Origin: Pedobacter metabolipauper
GTDB lineage: Bacteria > Bacteroidota > Bacteroidia > Sphingobacteriales > Sphingobacteriaceae
Direction: 5' to 3'
DNA: 64,000 nucleotides
NCBI RefSeq assembly: GCF_004362715.1
Contig: NZ_SNYC01000004.1
Location: 1,054,001 to 1,118,000, forward strand
Shown: in pieces, positions 26,175 to 34,727 of the stretch
Layout: every line of letters starts with the position of its first letter
Position numbering within the stretch: the first letter of the stretch is position 1
Program-made: the position numbers and the translations under genes
The notes under the pieces: generated by a model
Databases searched by the model: none
The model's input: the letters and a program-made list of their open reading frames with translations, nothing else
What the model was told of the DNA's origin: nothing

Positions 26175-27959
26175 ATGAAAAGGATATCAGCAGGATTATT
26201 AATACTATTTATGAGTATATCAGCCAAATCACAGGTTAAAGTAGGGTTTGAAGTGAGTTTCACAGAGCCGCAGGCACATTATGCAGAGATGGAAATGAAC
26301 ATCTCCGGGCTGGTGAAGGATTATATAGATGTAAAGATGCCGGTATGGGCACCGGGTTCGTATCTTGTTCGTGAATTTGCTAAAAGTGTTGAAGGGTTTT
26401 CGGCTGCTGCCGGAGGCAAAACAGTACCTGTTGAAAAGATCAGAAAAAATACCTGGCGGGTTTATTCTGCCAAAGCAAAAAGTATTAAGATCAGGTACCG
26501 TGTGTATGCTTTTGAAGTATCTGTACGTACGCCATTTATCGATGAGTCTCATGCATTTTTATCAAGTACCGGTATTTTTATGTATCCGGATGGTCTGCTA
26601 AATTTGCCAAGCACGGTCAAAGTAAATCCATTTAAAGGATGGGGAAAGGTTTCAACTGGCTTAGAGCCGGTAGCGGGAGAGAAATTCACCTATACGGCAT
26701 CAAACTTTGACATCTTGTTTGACAGCCCAATTGAAGTGGGCAACCAGGACGTTTTTGAATTTATGGCATCGGGAGTAAAGCATGAAGTGGCCATGTATGG
26801 CGGCGGCAACTACGATAAAGAAAGATTAAAAGTTGATATGGCTAAGGTAGTTGAACAAGCTACAGCCATCTACGGTGAAAATCCAAATAAACACTACACC
26901 TTTATTGTACATAACTTTAATACTGGCGGCGGTGGTTTAGAACACCTGAATTCTACAGTGCTTGGTGCATCCCGCAGAGGCTATACCAATGAGAAAACCT
27001 ATAAAGGCTTTTTAGAGCTGGTCGCACACGAGTATCATCACCTTTGGAATGTAAAGCGGTTACGTCCCATTGCTTTAGGTCCGTTTGATTATGACAATGA
27101 AAATTATACCACCAATTTATGGGTGGCAGAAGGATTTACTTCCTATTTCGAGAATAAACTGATGTTCCGTGCCGGCTTTAATACGATGGCACAAACGATC
27201 CAGTCTATGGCTACCGCAGTTGCAGGCGTAGTAAATACCCCGGGTGCTAAGATACAGACAGTAGCAGAAGCCAGTTACGATGCCTGGATTAAAAGCTACA
27301 GGCCTAACGAGAATTCAAGCAATACCACCATTTCTTATTACAGTAAAGGAGAGATTGTTGGCATGCTCATGGACCTGGAAATTATTCAGGCAACCAAAGG
27401 GGCAAAGAACCTGGATGATGTGATGAAAACGATGTATGCTGAATATTATAAGAAACTAGGCAGAGGCTATACAGATGCAGAATTTAAAACCATGGTTGAA
27501 AAGATCAGCGGGATCAGCTTTACTGAGTTTTGGAAAGTGTATGTAAATGGAACAGACCCGATCGACTATACCAAATATTTCGGCTATGCCGGGGTAACGG
27601 TTAAGAATGAAAACGAAGGCAAGAGTGTTCCTTATCTGGGTGTTGCGTCTAAAATTACAGAAGGAAAAGTAATGATTTCTTCCGTTTCCAGAAATTCTGC
27701 GGCATGGGATGGCGGATTAAATGTGAACGACCGGGTATTGAGTGTTGATGAAATTTATATTGATTCTGCATTAGAACGTAACCCAGCTGTAACGGGTAAA
27801 AAAGTTGGAGAATCTGTAGTTGTGCGTGTTTTGAGAGATGGGATCGTGAAAGACTTTAAAATTGCATTAAAGGCGAATCCAAATATTAAATTATTGGCTA
27901 CGCTAAAAGAGGATGCTACAGAGGCGGAGTTAAAAGTCCGCAATAAATGGCTAAAATAG
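26175..27959 (+). CDS. M61-family metallopeptidase (glycyl aminopeptidase-like) with PDZ domain
   Basis: The 594-residue secreted protein has a signal peptide (about residues 1-19), an N-terminal M61 beta-domain, a catalytic domain with the zinc motif VAHEYHHLWNVKRLRP (HEYHH near residue 284) and the downstream third ligand in NLWVAEGFTSYFE about 30 residues on. A PDZ domain spans about residues 490-575. M61 enzymes cleave N-terminal residues, with preference for Gly or Ala in the characterised members. Predicted location is periplasm or surface. A possible -7 element TAAGTTTA lies about 25 bases before the start. A strong bidirectional terminator follows. Confidence 0.92.
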   Translation: MKRISAGLLILFMSISAKSQVKVGFEVSFTEPQAHYAEMEMNISGLVKDYIDVKMPVWAPGSYLVREFAKSVEGFSAAAGGKTVPVEKIRKNTWRVYSAKAKSIKIRYRVYAFEVSVRTPFIDESHAFLSSTGIFMYPDGLLNLPSTVKVNPFKGWGKVSTGLEPVAGEKFTYTASNFDILFDSPIEVGNQDVFEFMASGVKHEVAMYGGGNYDKERLKVDMAKVVEQATAIYGENPNKHYTFIVHNFNTGGGGLEHLNSTVLGASRRGYTNEKTYKGFLELVAHEYHHLWNVKRLRPIALGPFDYDNENYTTNLWVAEGFTSYFENKLMFRAGFNTMAQTIQSMATAVAGVVNTPGAKIQTVAEASYDAWIKSYRPNENSSNTTISYYSKGEIVGMLMDLEIIQATKGAKNLDDVMKTMYAEYYKKLGRGYTDAEFKTMVEKISGISFTEFWKVYVNGTDPIDYTKYFGYAGVTVKNENEGKSVPYLGVASKITEGKVMISSVSRNSAAWDGGLNVNDRVLSVDEIYIDSALERNPAVTGKKVGESVVVRVLRDGIVKDFKIALKANPNIKLLATLKEDATEAELKVRNKWLK

Positions 27960-28005
27960 CCGACACCTTATCGTGTAAACTTACATAAAAGCAATTCTTT
28001 ATGAT

Positions 28006-28045
28006 AAAAACAGGGCATCAGGTTTAAACCTGATGCCCTGTTTTT
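28006..28045. terminator. Bidirectional intrinsic terminator between convergent genes
   Basis: This is a perfect palindrome: AAAAACAGGGCATCAGGTTT is followed by its exact reverse complement, ending in a T run. The A run on one side and T run on the other let it serve both the M61 gene and the convergent outer-membrane barrel gene. Confidence 0.92.
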
Positions 28046-28091
28046 ATTGCTGCTGTTGTCAGTATAGACCACAGACTTGTATGCTGTTTAA

Positions 28092-28559
28092 TTAAAATGC
28101 ATAACGTATAGAGATCCCAAAACGGCCGGCAGTAACATCTGAACCATGGTTAAGTGAGATCATCGGACGCCAGTCAAAAGCAAAGTCGATAGGTGCATTT
28201 GGTACCTTCAGGTCTAAACCAACAACGGGTCTAAGCTGAACTTGTGTAAAGTGTTCATGGAATAAGAAATTTGGGCCTACACCTAAATACCAGTCTAAAC
28301 CACTAACACCTTGAACCGGGGCATTGTACTGATATTCTGCACCTAATCCAACTACATCTCCATCAAAAAAGATTAAGTTACCATCTATCGCATTATTCCG
28401 GGTAAAGAAATGTTTTACGTTAAATCCAACACCTGTTGAGCCATCTCCGGCATCGATCCGTACACCCAATGCGGTCTTATAGTTTTGAGCCTGGGCAGTG
28501 CTGATTGAGCCTGTTAATAATGCCGCACATCCGATTAAAGTAAATAGTAGTTTTTTCAT
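28092..28559 (-). CDS. Small outer-membrane beta-barrel protein
   Basis: The 155-residue protein has a clear signal peptide (MKKLLFTLIGCAALLTG to AQAQ) and alternating polar/apolar strands rich in Gly, Asn and aromatic residues, ending RFGISIRYAF with the terminal Phe typical of outer-membrane barrels. The predicted barrel is six to eight strands, similar in size to OmpX/OmpW-like proteins. No catalytic motif is visible. It is monocistronic, closed by the palindromic terminator on its 3' side. Precise role unknown. Confidence 0.78.
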   Translation of the reverse strand: MKKLLFTLIGCAALLTGSISTAQAQNYKTALGVRIDAGDGSTGVGFNVKHFFTRNNAIDGNLIFFDGDVVGLGAEYQYNAPVQGVSGLDWYLGVGPNFLFHEHFTQVQLRPVVGLDLKVPNAPIDFAFDWRPMISLNHGSDVTAGRFGISIRYAF

Positions 28560-28690
28560 AATGTTTATTGTTTTTAATGGGTAAAAAAAGCCAAATGGCT
28601 TACAAAATGCTTACAAACAACTATTGTGCCATTGGTCTGGTATAGAATTGTAAGGCTTTTCACACATTTAATTTTAGGACATATCGTGTA

Positions 28691-28722
28691 ATTGCATATC
28701 ATCACAATTTTATTTAAGTTTG
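28691..28722 (+). promoter_or_regulatory. Candidate Bacteroidota sigma-A promoter for the acyl-CoA ligase gene
   Basis: An exact -7 element TAAGTTTG (28715-28722) is preceded after 20 bases by ATTG (28691-28694), close to the -33 consensus TTTG. The start codon lies about 70 bases downstream. Confidence 0.45.
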
Positions 28723-28794
28723 AGAAACGGGCAGCTAAAGCTTTAATTAAAGTAATTGCCTGTTTAACCAAATCTTAAATATAAGCTTCACAGT

Positions 28795-30567
28795 ATGGCT
28801 GTTACGATAACAAGAGTATTTGATTTACTTCAATACAATTTAGAGAACTTTCCAAAAGAAGAATTTATAAGCGGTAAAATTGAAGGGGTATGGAAAAAAT
28901 ACAGTACCCAAAAGATTTGCGATACGGCTGATGCGCTAAGCCGTGGATTGGTTACCATTGGTGTAGGTAAAGGATCAAGAGTTGCGGTAATGTCTCACAA
29001 CAGGCCGGAATGGAACATTTCAGATTTTGCAATCATGCAGCTGGGTGCTTACCAGGTGCCTTTATACCCAACACTTGCTGAACATGATATTCAGTTTATC
29101 CTGGAGAATGCGGAGATCACTGTAGTCTTTGCCGCAGATGAAGCGATCTATAAGAAATTGAAAGCTGTTTGTGATGAACACCGTCCGGGTGTGAAGATCT
29201 ATACTTTTAATGAAGTGGCTGGTGCTGATCACTGGGAAACACTTGTTCAGGCCGGAGCTGCACAGCCGGAGATTAACCTGAATGAATATCGGGAAAAAGT
29301 AAGTAAAGAAGATATTTTAACACTAATCTATACTTCAGGTACTACAGGTACACCTAAAGGAGTCATGTTAACGCACGATAACCTGGTCAAGAATTTTGAG
29401 AACTCAGCGGTGCTGCTGCCGGAAGGGATCAGTAAAGGACTGAGCTTTTTACCGTTGTCACATATTTTTGAGCGGATGGTGGTTTACTTATATATGTATT
29501 GTAATACCGGGGTATACTATGCGGAGAGCCTTGATACCATCGTTGCCGATATTCAGTTTGTGAAACCCAATGCTTTCTCAACCGTTCCAAGGTTACTGGA
29601 AAAGGTATATGAGAAAATCATGGAAAAAGGCAAAGCCCTTACCGGAATAAAAAGAGGCATCTTTTTCTGGTCGGTAGCACTTGCCGAAAAGTTTGAAATT
29701 GAAAGCGGATGGTTCTATAAGTTTAAACTGGGGGTTGCGAGGAAACTGGTATTCAAAAAATGGGAAGAGGCATTGGGTGGAAATATTGTAGTGATCATCT
29801 CTGGTGGTGCTGCACTCAACCCGAGACTGGCCAGAATATTCTGGGCTTCAGGAATGCCTGTTTTTGAAGGTTATGGCCTTACAGAAACCTCGCCGGTAAT
29901 TACGGTCAACCATTTTGGAAATACCATGTTTGGGACCGTAGGTACAGCTATTGAAGGGGTAGAGATTAAGATTGCGGAAGACGGAGAGGTACTGGCACGC
30001 GGACATGCGATCATGAAGGGATATTATCTGCGTGATGACCTGACTGCTGAAACCATTGATCAGGATGGTTGGTTCCATACCGGTGATATTGGTGAAATTT
30101 TACAAGGAAAATTCTTGAAGATTACCGACCGTAAGAAAGAGATCTTTAAAACCGCTGGGGGTAAATACGTAGCTCCTCAGATTTTAGAAAATAAATTCAA
30201 AGAAACCACTTTGGTTGAACAAGTGATGGTTCTTGGTGAAAACAGGAAATTCCCTGCTGCGCTGATTGTTCCGAACTTTGTTGCCCTTAAAGCCTGGGCA
30301 CATAAAAAAGGGATTGGTTATTCAACGGATGATCAGATGATCAGTGATCCACAGGTATTGGAAAAATTCGATCAGATCGTTCAATATACATGCAAGGATT
30401 TTGGTAAATGGGAGCAGGTAAAGCGCTTTGCTTTATTGCCTAAACAATGGAGCATTGATGGTGGAGAGCTTACTCCAAAACTAAGTTTGAAACGTAAGGT
30501 GATCCTCGAAAAGAATGCGGCAGTTATTGAAAAAATCTATTCAGATGCCGAAAGCTATAAAGGATAA
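28795..30567 (+). CDS. Long-chain fatty-acid--CoA ligase (AMP-forming)
   Basis: The 590-residue enzyme has all the ANL-superfamily motifs in order: the phosphate loop YTSGTTGTPKGVMLTH (about residues 178-193), EGYGLTETSPVI (about 357-368), GWFHTGDIG (about 424-432), the hinge DRKKEIFKTAGGKYVAP and a C-terminal catalytic Lys region (ELTPKLSLKRK). It activates fatty acids to acyl-CoA through an acyl-adenylate, feeding degradation or lipid synthesis; it acts in the cytoplasm or at the inner membrane. The length fits the FadD-like/FAA1-type bacterial group. Its last 23 bases overlap the next gene in another frame. Confidence 0.93.
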   Translation: MAVTITRVFDLLQYNLENFPKEEFISGKIEGVWKKYSTQKICDTADALSRGLVTIGVGKGSRVAVMSHNRPEWNISDFAIMQLGAYQVPLYPTLAEHDIQFILENAEITVVFAADEAIYKKLKAVCDEHRPGVKIYTFNEVAGADHWETLVQAGAAQPEINLNEYREKVSKEDILTLIYTSGTTGTPKGVMLTHDNLVKNFENSAVLLPEGISKGLSFLPLSHIFERMVVYLYMYCNTGVYYAESLDTIVADIQFVKPNAFSTVPRLLEKVYEKIMEKGKALTGIKRGIFFWSVALAEKFEIESGWFYKFKLGVARKLVFKKWEEALGGNIVVIISGGAALNPRLARIFWASGMPVFEGYGLTETSPVITVNHFGNTMFGTVGTAIEGVEIKIAEDGEVLARGHAIMKGYYLRDDLTAETIDQDGWFHTGDIGEILQGKFLKITDRKKEIFKTAGGKYVAPQILENKFKETTLVEQVMVLGENRKFPAALIVPNFVALKAWAHKKGIGYSTDDQMISDPQVLEKFDQIVQYTCKDFGKWEQVKRFALLPKQWSIDGGELTPKLSLKRKVILEKNAAVIEKIYSDAESYKG

Positions 30568-32260
30568 CTGGTCAGCTTTAGCGTTATTCGTATGCATGAT
30601 TGGCTGTTCCATGCTAGCCGGTTGTGCTGGCGGGCAGCTTGGTAAAAATAACAGCAATGAATTTCGTCAGGGAATGGTCGTTACGGCAAGCCCAATTGCA
30701 TCTAAAGTAGGTCTTGAGATCCTAAAAAAGGGAGGTAATGCAGTTGATGCAGCTGTTGCTGTTCAATTTGCACTGGCGGTAGTTTACCCCAACGCCGGTA
30801 ATATTGGTGGGGGTGGTTTTATGGTTTATCGATCTGCCACTGGCGAGGTCAATACCTTAGATTTTAGAGAAAAGGCACCATCCCTGGCAAGCCGTGATAT
30901 GTACCTGGATTCTATAGGAAACCCTATAACCGATAAAAGTTTATATGGCCGTTTGGCTTCCGGTATTCCAGGCTCTGTTGCCGGGATGGCTGAAGCGCAC
31001 CAAAAATATGGACACTTAAAGTGGGCGGATTTGTTAAAGCCTGCAATTGATTTGGCGACTAACGGTTTTAAAATTACCGCCAGGCAGGCTGATGAGCTTA
31101 ACCAATTTAAAACGCTCTTTAATGCACAAAACCCTGAGGGTACTGCTTTATTGAGAATGGAGACCTGGGCAGCAGGAGATTTATTGGTACAGAACGAACT
31201 CGCTAAAACTTTAGAAGCAATTAAAGAAAACGGCCGCTCAGGTTTTTATGAAGGCTGGGTGGCAGAGCGTATCGTTGCAGAAATGGCACACCATAAAGGG
31301 ATTGTCAGTAAAGAAGATCTAAAGGATTATCAGGCCATTTGGCGTAAACCGGTTACCGGCTATTATAAAGGATACCATATTATTACGATGCCGCCACCCT
31401 CCGGCGGAGGCATTGCGCTGCTGCAGCTGTTAAAATCTGTAGCCGATTTTCCGTTAAAAAGGTGGGGCTTTAATTCCGACTCTACCATCCAGGTAATTGT
31501 AGAGGCTGAACGGAGGGTTTATGCGGACCGGGCAGCTTATCTTGGTGATCCGGATTTTTATAATGTTCCGGTTACTAAGCTAACGAACGACCAATATGTA
31601 AAAGGTAGAATGAGCAGCTTTAGCTGGGCGTCAGCTACGCCAAGTGCCCGGATTAAGGAGGGAGTGCTACAACCTGAGCATGAAGAAACCACTCATTTTT
31701 CTATTGTTGACCGCGCAGGCAACGCCGTTTCATTAACCACAACGCTCAACGGCTCTTATGGGTCTGGTGTAGTGGTAAAGGGTGCAGGGTTTCTGCTGAA
31801 TAACGAAATGGACGATTTCTCCGTTAAACCGGGATCACCGAATATGTATGGCCTGTTGGGTGGTGAAGCGAATGCCATCGTGCCTGGTAAAAGAATGCTG
31901 AGTTCCATGACGCCAACAATTGTAGAAAAGGAGGGTAAGCTATTTATGGTTGTGGGCACACCTGGAGGATCAACCATCATCACCTCTGTTTTTCAAACCC
32001 TGTTAAATGTCATTGAATTTGATAAGAGTATGCAGGCTGCGGTAACCGCTAAGAAATTTCATCACCAATGGCTGCCCGATGTGGTGTTTGCAGAAGATGG
32101 GGCAATAGATAGTCTGACGGTATTGAAATTAAGATCTAAAGGTTATCCTGTTGAATTTCGCGGGTCCATTGGACGTGTAGATGCGATCTTAAAAACCAGG
32201 TGGGGATATTATCAGGCCGGTGCCGATCCGCGCGGCGATGATCAGGCTTTAGGTTGGTAA
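30545..32260 (+). CDS. ggt: Gamma-glutamyltransferase lipoprotein
   Basis: Starting at the ATG at 30545, the 571-residue product begins MPKAIKDNW, then a hydrophobic stretch and the lipobox LAGC (Cys27), so it is a predicted lipoprotein. The core has NAVDAAVAVQFALAVVYP, GNIGGGGFMVY and the autoprocessing site ETTHFSIVD, in which the second Thr (near residue 383) becomes the catalytic N-terminal nucleophile of the small subunit. The glycine-rich MPPPSGGGIALLQLL and TPGGSTIITSVFQ stretches are also typical. The enzyme cleaves or transfers gamma-glutamyl groups from glutathione in the periplasm. An in-frame ATG at 30515 would extend the protein but puts charged residues before the signal, so it is less likely. 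It overlaps the acyl-CoA ligase gene by 23 bases, suggesting translational coupling. Confidence 0.93.
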   Translation: MPKAIKDNWSALALFVCMIGCSMLAGCAGGQLGKNNSNEFRQGMVVTASPIASKVGLEILKKGGNAVDAAVAVQFALAVVYPNAGNIGGGGFMVYRSATGEVNTLDFREKAPSLASRDMYLDSIGNPITDKSLYGRLASGIPGSVAGMAEAHQKYGHLKWADLLKPAIDLATNGFKITARQADELNQFKTLFNAQNPEGTALLRMETWAAGDLLVQNELAKTLEAIKENGRSGFYEGWVAERIVAEMAHHKGIVSKEDLKDYQAIWRKPVTGYYKGYHIITMPPPSGGGIALLQLLKSVADFPLKRWGFNSDSTIQVIVEAERRVYADRAAYLGDPDFYNVPVTKLTNDQYVKGRMSSFSWASATPSARIKEGVLQPEHEETTHFSIVDRAGNAVSLTTTLNGSYGSGVVVKGAGFLLNNEMDDFSVKPGSPNMYGLLGGEANAIVPGKRMLSSMTPTIVEKEGKLFMVVGTPGGSTIITSVFQTLLNVIEFDKSMQAAVTAKKFHHQWLPDVVFAEDGAIDSLTVLKLRSKGYPVEFRGSIGRVDAILKTRWGYYQAGADPRGDDQALGW

Positions 32261-32295
32261 CTATTTAAAACAAAATTAACCGTTTACGGTTATTA

Positions 32296-32322
32296 TTGAT
32301 GAAGGGTAAATACTGTAATTTG
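32296..32322 (+). promoter_or_regulatory. Candidate promoter for the OmpA-family gene
   Basis: TTG at 32296-32298 and TAATTTG at 32316-32322 approximate the -33 and -7 elements of Bacteroidota. The -7 box is one T short of consensus. The start codon is about 55 bases downstream. Confidence 0.35.
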
Positions 32323-32376
32323 GCCTCAACTCTCGAAAACGCAATTAGAATATTCTATTTTAACACTTAAATTTGT

Positions 32377-33714
32377 ATGAAACAAAATTTATTGAAATGC
32401 CTGCCGCTTGCTGCGGCGCTTCTTGTTGGTGCTGCGGCTCAGGCTCAGGACACTACTGCAGTAAAAATCTCTAACCCGAATTCACTAAGTACATGGTCTA
32501 TTGGCCTTAATGCTGGTGTGCTTACGCCAATTTCCCCTTTGGGCGGTAAGAATGATTTTTCAAACTGGAAAGCCAATTTAGGTTATGGCTTTTATATCAA
32601 GAAACAGATCACCCCGTATTTCTCCTTACGTTTAGATGCGGTTGGCGGTAAGCTAAGCGGTGATAATTCAGAGCCGTTTGATGGTGGCAGTACAATATCG
32701 AGCCCGGTTAATGCATTTGAAACACAACTAACTTATTCTGGTAGCTTAAATGCGGTAGTGAACCTGTTTAATATTGACATGTTTAAAAAGGAGAATGCAG
32801 TACAGCTTTATGCCTCTGCTGGTGCTGGTTTAGCTGGCTATAAAGTTGAAACCGGAAGCACAAGCGGTGCTTTAACAGATTATGCAGGCGGAAAAAGCAT
32901 CAGTGAATTAATCATCCCTGTTGGTTTAGGTGTTAAATTTAAACTTTCTGATAAGATCAACTTCGATCTTGGCGGAACAGTTAATTTTGTTGATGGTGAT
33001 AACCTGGATGGTGTTTACCGCAATGGCAACGATAAATATACCTACGGCTATGCTGGTTTAGAATTCGCTTTGGGTAAAGGAGAAAAACAATTGGCATGGC
33101 ATAATCCTGTTGCGCTAACCTATGATGAAGCTGTAGCAGCTAAACGCGCTGCCGAAGCACTTCAAAGTGATCTTGATGCACAGAAAGTGGATAATGCGAA
33201 ACTAAGAACTGAACTTAATGATCTTTTAAAAGATACAGATGGTGATGGTGTTGCTGATAAATTAGATAAATGCCCGGGTACTCCGGCAGGAACTGTTGTA
33301 GATGGCGCAGGTTGTCCGTTAAAGGTTCCAGCTCCTATCATTAAAGAAAGTGTGATCATCACAGAGTCAGATCGTAAAGTTGTTGCTGATGCGATTAAAA
33401 ACCTGGAATTTGATTTGGGTAAAGCAACCATCAGAGCTAAATCTAATGCGTCTTTAAACCGTGTTGCTGCGCTTTTAGTAGAGAAAAACTTCAGCCTTAA
33501 ATTAGCAGGTCATACAGATGATACCGGTTCTGATGAATTGAATATGAGATTGTCTAAAGACAGAGCTGAATCTGTAAAAGCATACCTGGTTTTTCAGGGT
33601 GCAAATCCTTCACGTATCGAAGCAACAGGTTATGGTGAAACTCAGCCAATCGCTACAAACAAAACTGCAGTTGGCCGTCAGAAAAACAGAAGAGTAGAAT
33701 TTACTTTATACTAG
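32377..33714 (+). CDS. OmpA-family outer-membrane protein with TSP3-type calcium repeat
   Basis: The 445-residue protein has a signal peptide (cleavage near AAQAQ), an N-terminal eight-stranded-type barrel region (about residues 30-235), a coiled segment (AKRAAEALQSDLDAQKVDNAKL), one thrombospondin-3-type Asp-rich loop (DTDGDGVADKLDKCPGTP) and a C-terminal OmpA peptidoglycan-binding domain (LKLAGHTDDTGSDELN, then LSKDRAESVKAYL). It ties the outer membrane to the cell wall and is likely abundant. The gene has its own promoter candidate and a good terminator. Confidence 0.93.
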   Translation: MKQNLLKCLPLAAALLVGAAAQAQDTTAVKISNPNSLSTWSIGLNAGVLTPISPLGGKNDFSNWKANLGYGFYIKKQITPYFSLRLDAVGGKLSGDNSEPFDGGSTISSPVNAFETQLTYSGSLNAVVNLFNIDMFKKENAVQLYASAGAGLAGYKVETGSTSGALTDYAGGKSISELIIPVGLGVKFKLSDKINFDLGGTVNFVDGDNLDGVYRNGNDKYTYGYAGLEFALGKGEKQLAWHNPVALTYDEAVAAKRAAEALQSDLDAQKVDNAKLRTELNDLLKDTDGDGVADKLDKCPGTPAGTVVDGAGCPLKVPAPIIKESVIITESDRKVVADAIKNLEFDLGKATIRAKSNASLNRVAALLVEKNFSLKLAGHTDDTGSDELNMRLSKDRAESVKAYLVFQGANPSRIEATGYGETQPIATNKTAVGRQKNRRVEFTLY

Positions 33715-33734
33715 TCTAAACGGATTTCATATTG

Positions 33735-33768
33735 GAAGCCTGCCTGTATTTATTTACAGGCAGGCTTC
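33735..33768 (+). terminator. Stem-loop terminator after the OmpA-family gene
   Basis: A 14-base perfect stem (GAAGCCTGCCTGTA with TACAGGCAGGCTTC) with a six-base loop begins 20 bases after the stop; a short T run follows. Confidence 0.85.
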
Positions 33769-33910
33769 TTTGCGTAGGGACCAAATGCTAAGGTGAAATT
33801 ACTTTCCTGCCTGGTTAATTATAATTGTATAATTAGCAGAACTAAAGTTTATTTAAAAAAAGACATAAATAGTCACCAGTGTATATGATTATCTTAATAA
33901 ACTTACAGCG

Positions 33911-34444
33911 ATGAGTCAATTAAAAACTACAGTGCCGGATGAGATCGTAATGAACAAGATCTATAAGATCCGTGATCAAAAGGTAATGTTAGACAGAGAT
34001 CTTGCCGTATTATATGGCGTTGAAACGAAGGTACTGAAGCAGGCCGTTAGAAGAAACCGTCTGCGTTTTCCTGAAGATTTTATGTTTGAGATGAGTAGCG
34101 AAGAGTTTAATGATTGGAGGTCACAGAATGTGACCTCCAAAAATGATAAACAGGGATTGCGTTATAAGCCTTTCTGCTTTACCGAGCAGGGGCTCACCAT
34201 GCTGTCTTGTGTTTTGAATAGCGAAAGGGCCATTCATGTAAACATTCAGATCATCCGGATCTATACCAGGATCCGGGAAATGCTCATTGCCCATAAAGAT
34301 GTATTTATACGTGTCGAGCAAGTTGAAAAGCAGCTTATGAACCAGGATCAGAAAATAGAACAGCTCTTTAATCACCTTCGGCAATTCATTGAAAAAGAGC
34401 ATATACCACGTGAGGAGATCGGGTATAAGCGAAAAGGGAAATAA
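33911..34444 (+). CDS. ORF6N-domain DNA-binding protein (KilA-N type)
   Basis: The 177-residue protein carries the ORF6N domain over about residues 12-110: KIYKIRDQKVMLDRDLAVLYGV, then RFPEDFMFEM, FCFTEQGLTMLSCVL and a helix ending IRIYTRIREM. The end is a charged coiled segment. ORF6N proteins are phage- and mobile-element-associated DNA-binding proteins of unknown target. Composition matches the chromosome to its left more than the element to its right, but the position next to the integrase makes it a possible boundary gene or remnant of another insertion. An alternative start is the in-frame ATG at 33950. Confidence 0.85.
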   Translation: MSQLKTTVPDEIVMNKIYKIRDQKVMLDRDLAVLYGVETKVLKQAVRRNRLRFPEDFMFEMSSEEFNDWRSQNVTSKNDKQGLRYKPFCFTEQGLTMLSCVLNSERAIHVNIQIIRIYTRIREMLIAHKDVFIRVEQVEKQLMNQDQKIEQLFNHLRQFIEKEHIPREEIGYKRKGK

Positions 34445-34727
34445 TTGTTGGAGGTCTTTTTTTATACTAAAAAGATTAGTAGAAAGCAAAAATAAGCAAA
34501 ATGGTTAAAACCGTTTATATACAATGCTTTATAAAACAGTAGTCTTAGTTTGGAACTCGGTGTCCGATAGGTTTTGGTCTTAAAAATACAAAGATAGGTT
34601 ACTAATTCGTTACCGATTAGCAAAGGTAATTAAAGATGTAACAGATTATATTTCAGTGTTTTGCGCTATTTTTCATATTCCCTTGTAACTCAATGTAATT
34701 TAATTTTAAACATTAAACATTTGAGTT

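Noticed and set aside
30515..30544. Longer gamma-glutamyltransferase start at 30515
   Set aside because: It would put extra charged residues ahead of the lipoprotein signal and deepen the overlap with the acyl-CoA ligase gene; 30545 gives a normal lipoprotein signal.
34445..34727. Insertion sequence at the element's left edge
   Set aside because: There is no transposase frame and no terminal inverted repeats; the integrase alone explains the junction.
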